Positions 1 through 8,451 of a stretch of 64,000 nucleotides of DNA are shown piece after piece. Made by a program: the position numbers and the translations under genes. Positions within the stretch are counted from its first letter, which is position 1. The number at the start of each line of letters is the position of its first letter. Origin of the DNA: Candidatus Fonsibacter ubiquis (lineage in GTDB: Bacteria > Pseudomonadota > Alphaproteobacteria > Pelagibacterales > Pelagibacteraceae); contig NZ_CP024034.1 of assembly GCF_002688585.1 (NCBI RefSeq), positions 425,501 to 489,500 of the forward strand, given 5' to 3'. The notes beneath the pieces were generated by a model. It saw only the letters and a list, made by a program, of their open reading frames with translations, did not search any database and was not told where the DNA came from.

Positions 1-199
1 AGTTTTATCTAAGAGATATGAAAATAGAAAAGGTGGCTATTCTAGAATTGTTAGAACAAGAAATCGTTTTGGTGACAATTCAACAATGGCATATATCGAA
101 TTAGTAGATAAAGATTTTAATGCAAAAGGACAAGATTCAGGTCCAGTTCAAAAAAAACCTGAGCAACCAAAGGAAGAAGCTCAACAGTTAAGCAAGTAA
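1..199 (+). CDS. rplQ: 50S ribosomal protein bL17, C-terminal part
   Basis: The window opens inside this gene; 65 codons remain, reading in frame from base 2 to a TAA at 197-199. The visible part has the bL17 end: [16 protein letters not shown], then [13 protein letters not shown], followed by a Lys/Gln/Glu-rich tail that varies between species. bL17 sits on the large ribosomal subunit near the exit tunnel. In proteobacteria it closes the alpha operon after rpoA, so rpoA should lie just upstream of the window. The next gene starts 7 nt later. Confidence 0.93.
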   Translation, partial: VLSKRYENRKGGYSRIVRTRNRFGDNSTMAYIELVDKDFNAKGQDSGPVQKKPEQPKEEAQQLSK

Positions 200-206
200 A
201 CAATTA

Positions 207-587
207 ATGAAGTCTTATTTATTAATTGCTTTATTTGGTGCCTTTGGAACTTTAGCAAGATATTCAGTTATACAAATTACTCCAAAAATTTTTCAAACTA
301 TCTTTCCAATTGGAACTCTCACAGTAAATTTATTAGGTTGTTTTTTAATTGGTTTAGTTTCCGGAATATTAGATACAAAGTTTTTAACAATTGATGAGAA
401 TTTTAAAAATTATATTACTATTGGATTTTTAGGAGGTTTCACAACATTTTCATCTTTTTCTCAAGACTTTTTTAATCTTATTAATAGTTCGAATTATTTA
501 TTTGCTTTTAGTTATATTTTTATTTCAGTTTTTTTTGGATTAATGATGTTTTATTTAGGAGATAAGTTTATTCATATCATTTCATAA
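207..587 (+). CDS. crcB: Fluoride ion channel FluC (CrcB)
   Basis: 126 aa, the usual length for this four-helix membrane protein, which forms an antiparallel dimer and exports toxic fluoride. Family motifs are in place: GAFGTLARY at residues 11-19, GTLTVN at 36-41 and the pore segment GFLGGFTTFSSF at 73-84 with its Thr and Phe residues. It lies 7 nt after rplQ, and its stop overlaps the next start by one base (TAATG). No fluoride riboswitch fits in the 7-nt gap, so it is probably co-transcribed with neighbours. Confidence 0.92.
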   Translation: MKSYLLIALFGAFGTLARYSVIQITPKIFQTIFPIGTLTVNLLGCFLIGLVSGILDTKFLTIDENFKNYITIGFLGGFTTFSSFSQDFFNLINSSNYLFAFSYIFISVFFGLMMFYLGDKFIHIIS

Positions 588-1516
588 TGGAGCCGAAGCA
601 TATTTTTAAAATTGAAGAAGATTTTGAGAATATTCGTTTCGATAAATGGTTTAAAAAAAAAGTAAAAGCCTTACCTCAGTCACTAATTGAAAGAACGTTA
701 AGAAAAGGCAAAATTCTAGTTAACGGTAAAAAAGTTAAAAGTTCATATAAAATACAAATAAATGATGAAATTAAAGTGTTTGCGGACATTGATAATGATG
801 AAAAGATAATAAAAAAAAAATTTTCATATTTACCTGCAAAGAAAGATTACGAATTAATTAAAAATAATATTTTATTTGAGAATGAGTACTATTTAGTTTT
901 AAACAAGCCTTATAACTTAGCTGTTCAATCGGGAACTAAAACAGGAAAAAATATTTTTGATATATTAAAGAATTATTCAGAGACGGAATATCCGACCCCT
1001 TATTTAGTTCATAGATTAGACGCTGAAACTACTGGAATTTTAATTATAAGCAAAACACATAAAAGTGCTAAATTTTTTTCTGATTTATTTAAAAATCAAA
1101 CTATAAAAAAAAGTTATTTAGCTGTAGTGGAGGGTGTTTTAAATGATAAAATTGGTACATTAAGAAATGAACTTAGTTATGTTGAAAATAATAAAGAAAA
1201 ATTATATTTATCAATTACTAATTATAAAGTTGTTTCGGAATCAAACGACTACTCATTGTTATTATTAAATCCTGATACAGGTAGAAAACACCAGTTGAGA
1301 AGACAGTTAAGCTTTATAAAACATCCTATTCTAGGAGAAAAAAAGTATACAAATAAGGGCTTAAATAAATCTAAAGAGCTTCATTTAATGCTTCATGCTT
1401 ATAAAGTTGAATTTTTAATAAATAGTAAAAAAATAATACATAATGCAGAGCTTCCATTATATTTTAAAAGTTTATGTAAGGAAAAAGGATTATCTCACGA
1501 TTTAAATAATTTATAA
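587..1516 (+). CDS. rluC: 23S rRNA pseudouridine synthase, RluC/RluD family
   Basis: 309 aa. An N-terminal S4-like RNA-binding segment (about residues 16-70, with KILVNGKKVK) precedes a RluA-type catalytic domain. The signature HRLDAETTG is at residues 142-150, with Asp145 the expected nucleophile. The downstream GRKHQLRRQL matches the family motif. Such enzymes make pseudouridines in 23S rRNA; RluC fits the position after crcB in alphaproteobacteria, but RluD cannot be excluded by reading alone. Its 3' end overlaps convergent lipB by 22 bp. Confidence 0.85.
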   Translation: MEPKHIFKIEEDFENIRFDKWFKKKVKALPQSLIERTLRKGKILVNGKKVKSSYKIQINDEIKVFADIDNDEKIIKKKFSYLPAKKDYELIKNNILFENEYYLVLNKPYNLAVQSGTKTGKNIFDILKNYSETEYPTPYLVHRLDAETTGILIISKTHKSAKFFSDLFKNQTIKKSYLAVVEGVLNDKIGTLRNELSYVENNKEKLYLSITNYKVVSESNDYSLLLLNPDTGRKHQLRRQLSFIKHPILGEKKYTNKGLNKSKELHLMLHAYKVEFLINSKKIIHNAELPLYFKSLCKEKGLSHDLNNL

Positions 1517-2115
1517 AAATTTTCTTTTATAGATTTATTAATTCTTTCATCATTTGGAACTTTGCATAAATCCGAAATATTAATAATTCCTTTATTGGAT
1601 ATTCCACAGGGTATTATTCCTCGATAGTCCGACTTGTTAACATTAATATTTATAGAGAAGCCATGATAGGCAATCCATTTCTTAACTTTGATACCGATCG
1701 CGGCAATTTTATTTTCTTCATTATTTTTTTTAACCCAAATGCCAATATTTTTGGGATCAGCATATGATGAGATATTAAAATCATTAAGAATTGCTATAAT
1801 CCATTTTTCTACATTACGTACAAATTTTTTAATTTCTTTCTCACGTTTATTAAGATTAATAACAAAATAAACAATTTTTTGTCCTGGTCCATGATATGTA
1901 AATTTTCCACCGCGATTTGTTTCGATTACCGGAAACAAGTCAGGGATTAACAAATCTTTATCAGTTGCACTTATACCTTTAGTATAAACGGAATCATGTT
2001 CTAGTATCCAGATAAGTTCATCATCTAAATTAGCATGAACTTTTTCTACTCTTTTTTCTAAAAAATCTAAGGCTTCTTTATAAGCAACAGACTTTTTTGA
2101 TATTTTAATTCGCAT
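1495..2115 (-). CDS. lipB: Octanoyl-[ACP]:protein N-octanoyltransferase LipB
   Basis: 206 aa. It transfers octanoyl from ACP to lipoyl domains, the first step of lipoate synthesis. The signature RGGKFTYHGPGQ lies at residues 68-79. The catalytic dyad is visible: Lys136 in NKIAAIG and Cys170 in PCGIS, separated by 34 residues as in characterised LipB (Lys142/Cys176 in M. tuberculosis). The start ATG overlaps the stop of upstream panC by one base, so the two are probably translationally coupled. The end overlaps convergent rluC. Confidence 0.94.
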   Translation of the reverse strand: MRIKISKKSVAYKEALDFLEKRVEKVHANLDDELIWILEHDSVYTKGISATDKDLLIPDLFPVIETNRGGKFTYHGPGQKIVYFVINLNKREKEIKKFVRNVEKWIIAILNDFNISSYADPKNIGIWVKKNNEENKIAAIGIKVKKWIAYHGFSININVNKSDYRGIIPCGISNKGIINISDLCKVPNDERINKSIKENFYKLFKS

Positions 2116-2924
2116 TAAAAATTATCAATTAATCTTACACCATTTAAATAATAAGCAATAAATACCCTCGTGTTTACTGTTGATTTATTAGTTTTTTTTA
2201 ATTTTTTTAAATCAAAGGCAGTTAAATAATCTATTTTTTTAACACCAAATTCTTTGATTTTTTTTAAGAATAATGAATTATCTTTGGATTTAATAATTTT
2301 ATTTTTATTGTTTTTTAGAAAATTAATTATTTTTCCGGCTGTATTCAATGATTTTTGATCTAAAAGTTTATTCCTAGAAGATAAAGCAATACCGTTCTTA
2401 GCTCTAATTGTATCACAAGGGACAACTATTATTTTAGAGTTAATACTTCTTAAATACTCTTTAATAATAATTAACTGTTGATAATCCTTCTTTCCAAGGA
2501 ATAGGTAGTTTGTTTTTATATGTTTAAGTAATCTTTTTACAACTTCTATAACCCCTTCAAAATGTCCTGGTCTAAATTTTCCTTCCATATATTTTTTGAA
2601 AAAATGAATTTTATTTTTAATAATAATTTTTTTTTCTGGATAAATTTCTTTTTTTTGAGGTAAATACACAAAGTCTACTTTATTTTTTTTGCAAATTTTT
2701 AAGTCAGTTGAGATAGTTTTTGGATATTTTATAAAGTCTTTTTTATTATTAAACTGAAGTGGATTTACAAATATACTTACTACAGTTAATAATTTTTTCT
2801 TTTTAGATTTTTTTATTAACGAAACGTGACCTTTGTGCAAGCATCCCATCGTTGGGATAAAGCCAATTTTTTTTTTATTTTGTAACTCGAAAGCTATTTT
2901 ATTTGCTGTTTTAATTATTTTCAT
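2115..2924 (-). CDS. panC: Pantothenate synthetase PanC
   Basis: 269 aa. It joins D-pantoate and beta-alanine with ATP to make pantothenate, the vitamin B5 step to coenzyme A. The nucleotide-binding segment IPTMGCLHKGH is at residues 23-33, with KKDYQQ near 145-150 and a C-terminal SSRN motif for ATP. It is slightly shorter than typical (about 280 aa) and very Lys-rich. No panB or panD is nearby. It is the first gene of the minus-strand panC-lipB pair and is divergent from galU, with only 24 nt between the two start codons. Confidence 0.93.
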   Translation of the reverse strand: MKIIKTANKIAFELQNKKKIGFIPTMGCLHKGHVSLIKKSKKKKLLTVVSIFVNPLQFNNKKDFIKYPKTISTDLKICKKNKVDFVYLPQKKEIYPEKKIIIKNKIHFFKKYMEGKFRPGHFEGVIEVVKRLLKHIKTNYLFLGKKDYQQLIIIKEYLRSINSKIIVVPCDTIRAKNGIALSSRNKLLDQKSLNTAGKIINFLKNNKNKIIKSKDNSLFLKKIKEFGVKKIDYLTAFDLKKLKKTNKSTVNTRVFIAYYLNGVRLIDNF

Positions 2925-2937
2925 TTAAGAAATTAGA

Positions 2938-2943
2938 TATAAT
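2938..2943 (+). promoter_or_regulatory. -10 box of galU promoter
   Basis: A perfect TATAAT ends 5 nt before the galU ATG at 2949. Transcription would then start at or within a base or two of the start codon. No good -35 is seen at 17-18 nt upstream (ATTATT/TTATTT only). It lies in the 24-nt divergent gap with panC. Confidence 0.45.
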
Positions 2944-2948
2944 ATTTA

Positions 2949-3758
2949 ATGATAAAAGAAGCGATAATACCATTAGCTGGTTTAGGCACAAGACTTCTAC
3001 CATTTAGCAAAATACTTCCAAAAGAACTGTTGCCCTTAGGAAATAAAACTATTTTAGAGCATATTTTAGATGAATGTTTAGATGCGGGTATTAAAAAAAT
3101 TTTTTTAGTTATTTCTAAAAAAAAAAAAATTATTAAAGACTATCTTTACCCCGACCCTTATTTAATTAATTATTTAAAAAAAAAGAAAGATAATAAATCA
3201 ATTCGTAAATTAAAAAATTTAGAACGTTATAAAAATAAAATTAAATTTATTTATCAAAACTCACCGAAAGGTCTAGGTGATGCAGTATTAGAAGCTAAGT
3301 CAGCAATTAAAGAAAAATTTTTTCTTTTAGTTTTGCCAGATGACATAATTATTAAAGAAAATTGTTCAAAAAAAATGATAAATATTCATAATAAATATCT
3401 ATCTTCTGTTATAGCTTCCAAAAAAGTAAAAAATTCTGAAATTTCAAGGTATGGTATTATTAAGTACACAAAAAAAATTAATAATAATTTAATAGTTAAA
3501 AGTCTAATTGAAAAACCTAGTTCGAAAAATTCTCCATCAAATTATGCAATTATAGGGAGATATATTTTACCAACTAAAATATTTTCTTCATTACAAAATA
3601 CTAAAAAAGGTTCCCTAGGAGAAGTTCAAATTACTGATGCAATGAACCATTTAATTTATAATGATAATAAATTCTTAGCACATATATTTTCTGGAACATA
3701 TTTAGACTGCGGAACTATTAACGGATATAATAATTCACTTAAAAAAATTCTAATATGA
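2949..3758 (+). CDS. galU: UTP-glucose-1-phosphate uridylyltransferase
   Basis: 269 aa, a little shorter than the usual 290. It makes UDP-glucose from UTP and glucose 1-phosphate. The nucleotidyltransferase signature is at the N-terminus: GLGTR at residues 11-15 and PKELLP at 24-29; DGAP-type acceptor region is replaced by the bacterial GalU pattern GEVQITDAM near residue 222. It overlaps ugd by 4 nt (ATGA), and together the two give UDP-glucuronate for surface sugars. A run of 13 A at 3117-3129 lies in the coding region without breaking the frame. Confidence 0.92.
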   Translation: MIKEAIIPLAGLGTRLLPFSKILPKELLPLGNKTILEHILDECLDAGIKKIFLVISKKKKIIKDYLYPDPYLINYLKKKKDNKSIRKLKNLERYKNKIKFIYQNSPKGLGDAVLEAKSAIKEKFFLLVLPDDIIIKENCSKKMINIHNKYLSSVIASKKVKNSEISRYGIIKYTKKINNNLIVKSLIEKPSSKNSPSNYAIIGRYILPTKIFSSLQNTKKGSLGEVQITDAMNHLIYNDNKFLAHIFSGTYLDCGTINGYNNSLKKILI

Positions 3759-5071
3759 AAATTTGCTTCATTGGCACCGGTTATGTTGGTTTGGTATCTG
3801 GGGTATGTTTCTCCGATCTTGGCAATAGCGTTATCTGCATTGATAAAGATAGAGAAAAATTAACCCAACTTGAAAATGGAGATATTCCAATATTTGAACC
3901 TGGTTTATCTGAGTTAGTACGAAAAAATTTAGATGCCGGTAGACTTAGTTTTTCTGACGATTTAATTGGCTCTATTAAAAAATCAGATATTGTTTTTATA
4001 GCTGTAGGCACACCAACAGCTAAAGATGGGGTTTCAGCAGATCTTTCGCAAGTATTCACTGTTGCTAAATTAATTTCAAAAAGAATAAAATCTCATAAAA
4101 TTATAGTTACAAAATCTACTGTACCTATTGGCACTGGTGATAAAATTGAAAAAATTTTAAATAAAAATAAAAAAAAAGGATTATTCACAATTATATCAAA
4201 CCCAGAGTTTCTAAGGGAAGGAGAGGCTATAAAAGATTTTAAGTATCCAGATCGTGTAGTCATTGGCACAAATGATAAAAGAGTTATTAAAATATTTAAT
4301 GAGTTATATCGACCAATAATTAATAAAGGAGCAGCCTTTGTTTCTTGCTCAAGAAGAGCTGCAGAACTTATAAAATATGCATCAAATGCTTTTTTAGCAA
4401 CAAAAATAAGCTTTATAAACGAAATTGCAAATTTATGTGAAAAAGTTCATGTCAATATTGATGATGTATCGGTTGGAATTGGACTTGATAAAAGAATTGG
4501 TTCGAGATTTTTAAGAGCTGGACCTGCCTATGGTGGATCTTGTTTTCCTAAAGACACTAAGGCTTTAGCAAAAGTAGGCAAGAATTACAATTCGCCATTA
4601 TCTATTGTTAATTCAGTAATTAATTTTAACGAAAAAAGAAAAAAAGATATTGAAAATAATATTTATAAAATTTTACATAATAAGATTAAAAATAAGATAA
4701 TTTGTTTTTTAGGAGTCACGTTTAAAGCTAACACTGATGATTTAAGAGATTCTTCAGCAATCAATTTGATATCAAAATTTGTTAAAAAGGGCGCAAAAAT
4801 TAACTATTACGAGCCAACAGGAAGTAAAGAAATTTTAGATAAGCATAAAAACGTAAAATATTTTGATGATTTGTATTTAGCTGTAAAAAAAGTTGATTTA
4901 ATCATTATTCACACAGAGTGGGATGAATTTAAAAATTTAAATTTTTCCAAGATTAAGAATAATGACAAAAAAGTTATTATATATGATTTAAGAAATTTAT
5001 ACGATAACAGGTCATTTATTAATAAAAACAATATTTCATATTATTCTATTGGTAGACCATTCAATGCCTAA
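3755..5071 (+). CDS. ugd: UDP-glucose 6-dehydrogenase
   Basis: 438 aa, full length. It oxidises UDP-glucose to UDP-glucuronate using two NAD+. The Rossmann motif GTGYVG is at residues 7-12, NPEFLREGEAI at 149-159, and the catalytic Cys263 lies in GGSCFPKD. The C-terminal UDP-binding domain follows, with FKANTDDLRDS. It overlaps galU by 4 nt upstream and clpS by 8 nt downstream, so the pair is an obvious metabolic unit joined to the Clp genes only by proximity. Confidence 0.95.
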   Translation: MKICFIGTGYVGLVSGVCFSDLGNSVICIDKDREKLTQLENGDIPIFEPGLSELVRKNLDAGRLSFSDDLIGSIKKSDIVFIAVGTPTAKDGVSADLSQVFTVAKLISKRIKSHKIIVTKSTVPIGTGDKIEKILNKNKKKGLFTIISNPEFLREGEAIKDFKYPDRVVIGTNDKRVIKIFNELYRPIINKGAAFVSCSRRAAELIKYASNAFLATKISFINEIANLCEKVHVNIDDVSVGIGLDKRIGSRFLRAGPAYGGSCFPKDTKALAKVGKNYNSPLSIVNSVINFNEKRKKDIENNIYKILHNKIKNKIICFLGVTFKANTDDLRDSSAINLISKFVKKGAKINYYEPTGSKEILDKHKNVKYFDDLYLAVKKVDLIIIHTEWDEFKNLNFSKIKNNDKKVIIYDLRNLYDNRSFINKNNISYYSIGRPFNA

Positions 5072-5372
5072 ATTACTTACAAAGATAAAAAAAAATAAGA
5101 CTCAGGTTAAAATAAAAAAACCTAATTTTTATGAAGTTATCCTTTTAAATGATGATTTTACAACCATGGAATTTGTTGTTAAAGTTTTACAATTATTTTT
5201 TAATATGACTAAGTTAACAGCAAATAAAATAATGCTTAAAATTCATAATGAAGGCAGTGCCGTTTGTGGTATTTATCCATATGAAGTTGCAGAGACTAAA
5301 GTTTTGCAAGTTATAAATTTTGCAAAACAAAATCAGTACCCTTTAAAATGTATTATGAAAAAATCTATTTAG
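5064..5372 (+). CDS. clpS: ATP-dependent Clp protease adaptor ClpS
   Basis: 102 aa from the ATG at 5064; a TTG five codons earlier (5049) is possible but less likely. ClpS delivers N-degron substrates to ClpA. The N-end binding pocket is recognisable: LLNDDFTTMEFVV, with the acidic Asp-Asp and Met of the pocket, and a C-terminal KHNEG-like turn (KIHNEGSAVCGIYPYEVAE) is seen. It overlaps the ugd stop by 8 nt, and its TAG is followed immediately by the clpA ATG, the classic clpS-clpA arrangement. Confidence 0.94.
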   Translation: MPKLLTKIKKNKTQVKIKKPNFYEVILLNDDFTTMEFVVKVLQLFFNMTKLTANKIMLKIHNEGSAVCGIYPYEVAETKVLQVINFAKQNQYPLKCIMKKSI

Positions 5373-7667
5373 ATGGCTACATTTACTAAATCTTTAGAAC
5401 AGGCAATTTCTCAAGCCTTCAAATTTGCAACTGAAAAAAAACATCAGTATGTAACTTTAGAGCATTTGCTACTTGCTTTAACTGACGAGACCGATGCTCG
5501 TAATGTTATGAAGGCGTGTAACGTAGATGTTGATTTACTAAATGAAAATTTAGAATTTTATATTGATAATGAGTTGGATAATATAGTTACTTCAGATACT
5601 AAGTTAGAGCCTCAGCCCACAGCAAGTTTTCAAAGAGTTATTCAAAGATCGATTGTTCATGTCCAGTCTTCAGGAAAAAATGAAGTTACAGGCGCTAATA
5701 TATTAGTTGCTTTATTTGCTGAAAGAGAAAGTCATGCTACATTCTTTTTACAAGAACAAGAAGTTACACGTTATGATGTAGTTAATTTTATTTCCCATGG
5801 AATTACAAAAGTTGATAATTTTGCATACGGAGGTTCTTTTGATAATTCATCATCTCAAAATAATAATAAAGCAGCAACTAATTCTCCATTAGAAACCTAC
5901 TGTATTAATTTAAATAAAAAAGCTGAACAAAATAAAATAGATCGTTTAATAGGACGGGGCGTTGAAGTAGATCGTTTAGCTCAAATTTTATGCAGAAGAA
6001 CTAAAAATAATCCTTTGTTAGTAGGTGATCCCGGCGTTGGAAAAACAGCAATCGTTGAAGGACTTGCGTTAAAAATCTTTAATAATGAAGTACCTGAAAT
6101 TTTAAAATCACATGTAATTTTTTCACTTGATATGGGAACATTAATTGCTGGCACAAGATACAGAGGAGATTTTGAGGAGCGTCTTAAATTAATTATTAAG
6201 GAAATAGAAAAAAATAAAAACTATATTTTATTTATTGATGAAATCCATACATTGGTTGGAGCTGGCTCAACTTCAGGAAGTTCCATGGATGCTTCTAATA
6301 TGCTTAAGCCTGCTTTACAGGCCGGAAATATAAGGTGTATTGGATCTACAACTTATAATGAGTACAGATTATTTTTTGAAAAAGACAGAGCACTGCAGAG
6401 AAGATTCCAAAAAATAGATGTACCAGAGCCTACAATAGATGAGGCTTACAAAATTATGTATGGAATTCGATCAAAGTATGAAAAATTCCATAATGTTAAA
6501 TTTACCGACGCTGCAATCAAAGCCTCCGTAGATTTATCGAGCAAATATATTGGTAATAAAAAGTTACCTGATAAATCAATTGATATTATTGATGAATTAG
6601 GTTCCTCAGAAGTTTTAAAATCTGAAACCCAAAGAAAAAAAATATTAGATATTGAAGATATCGAAAGAATAGTTTCTCAAATTACAAAAATTCCTGAAAA
6701 GAATATTTCTGTTAACGATAGGATGTATTTAAAAGATTTAGATAAAAATTTAAAAAGAGTTATTTTCGGACAAGACCTTGCAATTGATAGTCTAGTATCC
6801 TCAATCAAATTATCAAGATCTGGTCTACGAGATAGTAATCGTACTATTGGAAATTATATGTTTTCAGGGCAGACAGGAGTTGGAAAAACAGAACTTGCAA
6901 AACAACTTGCAAAAGTACTTGGTATTGAACTTATTCGATTTGATATGTCAGAATATATGGAAAGACATTCAGTCTCAAAATTAATCGGTGCCCCTCCAGG
7001 ATACGTTGGTTTTGATCAAGGGGGATTACTTTCTGAAAAAGTTGATAAAAATCCTTATGCAGTTCTTTTAATCGATGAAATAGAAAAGGCTCATCCAGAT
7101 GTTTATAATGTTTTGTTGCAAATTATGGATTATGGAAAATTAACAGACCAAAATGGAAAAAAAATAGATTTTAGAAATATCATATTAATTATGACAACTA
7201 ACGCCGGAGCAGAGGATTTGCAGAAATCTCAGATAGGATTTAACAAAAGCGTTAATAAAGATGGAGATTTAGAATCTATTAATAAAATATTTTCACCTGA
7301 ATTTAGAAATAGATTGGATTCTATTGTTCAATTTAACGTTTTAAACAAAGATACTGTTAAAAAAATTGTTGAAAAGTTTGTGATAGAACTTGAAATACAA
7401 CTGGGTGAGAGAGATGTGATTATAAATTTAACTGATAAAGCAAGTAATTTAATTTCCAAGTTAGGATTTGATGAAAAAATGGGAGCTAGACCACTAAATA
7501 GAGTTATCGATGAAAAAATTAAAAAACCCTTAGCTGATGAACTTATTCATGGAAAATTAATAAACGGCGGTCATGTTTTAGTTGATGCCAAAGATGATAT
7601 TCTTGTTTTTGAGATTAATAAAATTGAAAAAACATCAAAAAAAACAATTAGTAAAACAGTTCAGTAA
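5373..7667 (+). CDS. clpA: ATP-dependent Clp protease ATP-binding subunit ClpA
   Basis: 764 aa. It is the AAA+ unfoldase that partners ClpP. An N-domain (about residues 1-145, TLEHLLLAL at 28-36) is followed by AAA-1 with Walker A GDPGVGKT at 218-225 and Walker B LFIDEIHT, then AAA-2 with GQTGVGKTELAK near residue 500 and LLIDEIEKAHPDV. There is no long coiled-coil middle domain, which separates ClpA from ClpB. A short Lys-rich tail ends the protein. It starts directly after the clpS stop. Confidence 0.95.
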   Translation: MATFTKSLEQAISQAFKFATEKKHQYVTLEHLLLALTDETDARNVMKACNVDVDLLNENLEFYIDNELDNIVTSDTKLEPQPTASFQRVIQRSIVHVQSSGKNEVTGANILVALFAERESHATFFLQEQEVTRYDVVNFISHGITKVDNFAYGGSFDNSSSQNNNKAATNSPLETYCINLNKKAEQNKIDRLIGRGVEVDRLAQILCRRTKNNPLLVGDPGVGKTAIVEGLALKIFNNEVPEILKSHVIFSLDMGTLIAGTRYRGDFEERLKLIIKEIEKNKNYILFIDEIHTLVGAGSTSGSSMDASNMLKPALQAGNIRCIGSTTYNEYRLFFEKDRALQRRFQKIDVPEPTIDEAYKIMYGIRSKYEKFHNVKFTDAAIKASVDLSSKYIGNKKLPDKSIDIIDELGSSEVLKSETQRKKILDIEDIERIVSQITKIPEKNISVNDRMYLKDLDKNLKRVIFGQDLAIDSLVSSIKLSRSGLRDSNRTIGNYMFSGQTGVGKTELAKQLAKVLGIELIRFDMSEYMERHSVSKLIGAPPGYVGFDQGGLLSEKVDKNPYAVLLIDEIEKAHPDVYNVLLQIMDYGKLTDQNGKKIDFRNIILIMTTNAGAEDLQKSQIGFNKSVNKDGDLESINKIFSPEFRNRLDSIVQFNVLNKDTVKKIVEKFVIELEIQLGERDVIINLTDKASNLISKLGFDEKMGARPLNRVIDEKIKKPLADELIHGKLINGGHVLVDAKDDILVFEINKIEKTSKKTISKTVQ

Positions 7668-7669
7668 AT

Positions 7670-7993
7670 ATGTTTGGATTCTTTTCAAATAAGGTTAATA
7701 AAATAGAAGAAAAGTTATCAATACTTGCAACAGAAATAGCAAGTATTCAAAAGAATATTATTATTTATCCAAACGAAAATAATTATAAAAACTTGCACAT
7801 AACCAAAACTAAAGAACTAAATTCTCTCTATAATGAATTGGAAGAAAAAAAAGGAAAAGCCTATTTAGATGAATTTATTCGAAAATTATCCAATAAATAT
7901 AAGGAATCCGAGTACGTTTTGTCTAAAACAGAACAAAAAATTTTAGATAAAATTTTAATTGAATATAAAGTTAAAGTTAAAATAAAAGCTTAA
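7670..7993 (+). CDS. Hypothetical protein, small and helical, clpA-linked
   Basis: 107 aa, not recognised. It begins with a short hydrophobic MFGFF and continues as a charged, probably helical protein rich in Lys, Glu and Ile; heptad-like spacing around KIEEKLSILATEIASI and NSLYNELEEKKG suggests coiled coil. No Cys pairs, signal peptide or catalytic motif is seen. The start lies 2 nt after the clpA stop, so it is in the clpS-clpA transcript. The end overlaps convergent ridA by 4 bp. Tight operon spacing is the main reason to call it a gene. Confidence 0.6.
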   Translation: MFGFFSNKVNKIEEKLSILATEIASIQKNIIIYPNENNYKNLHITKTKELNSLYNELEEKKGKAYLDEFIRKLSNKYKESEYVLSKTEQKILDKILIEYKVKVKIKA

Positions 7994-8451
7994 TTAATCT
8001 CAAAGATACTTTCAATTTCAACGCAGGCATTTAAAGGTAAAGAATTGCAGCCTATTGCAATTCTAGAGTGAAGATTAAATGAAAATATTTTTGCAATTAG
8101 GTCAGATGCTCCATTAATAACTTTTGCATGATCTGAGAAATTTTCTAAACAATTTACATAACCACTTATTCGAATGCAGCTTTTAACTTTATTTAGATCA
8201 CCTTTGCATGCAATTTTTAACTGTCCGACAGCATTTAAAATTGAAATTTCAGCAGCTTTTTGTGCCTGTTCCAAAGAGACATCTTTTATGACTTTGCCAG
8301 TTATTATTTTTCCATCAGCTCCAATAGGTAACTGACCAGATATATAAATGAGTTTTTCGTATTTACTAAAGGCAGCATAATTACCAACTGGCTTAGGAGG
8401 CGATGGTATATCAATATTTAATTTTTTTAAAATTTCTTCAATTTTACTCAT
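7990..8451 (-). CDS. RidA family (YjgF/YER057c/UK114) protein
   Basis: 153 aa from the ATG at 8451. RidA-family proteins hydrolyse reactive enamine/imine intermediates; this one resembles the longer YjgF-like subgroup of about 150 aa, whose substrate is less certain. Seen: ISGQLPIGADGKIITGKV near residues 45-62, a central helix with ILNAVGQLK, and the C-terminal ACVEIESIFEI (the active RidA Arg in this region is replaced by the subgroup pattern). The first 8 nt overlap the end of topA, so it is co-translated with it. Confidence 0.82.
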   Translation of the reverse strand: MSKIEEILKKLNIDIPSPPKPVGNYAAFSKYEKLIYISGQLPIGADGKIITGKVIKDVSLEQAQKAAEISILNAVGQLKIACKGDLNKVKSCIRISGYVNCLENFSDHAKVINGASDLIAKIFSFNLHSRIAIGCNSLPLNACVEIESIFEIN

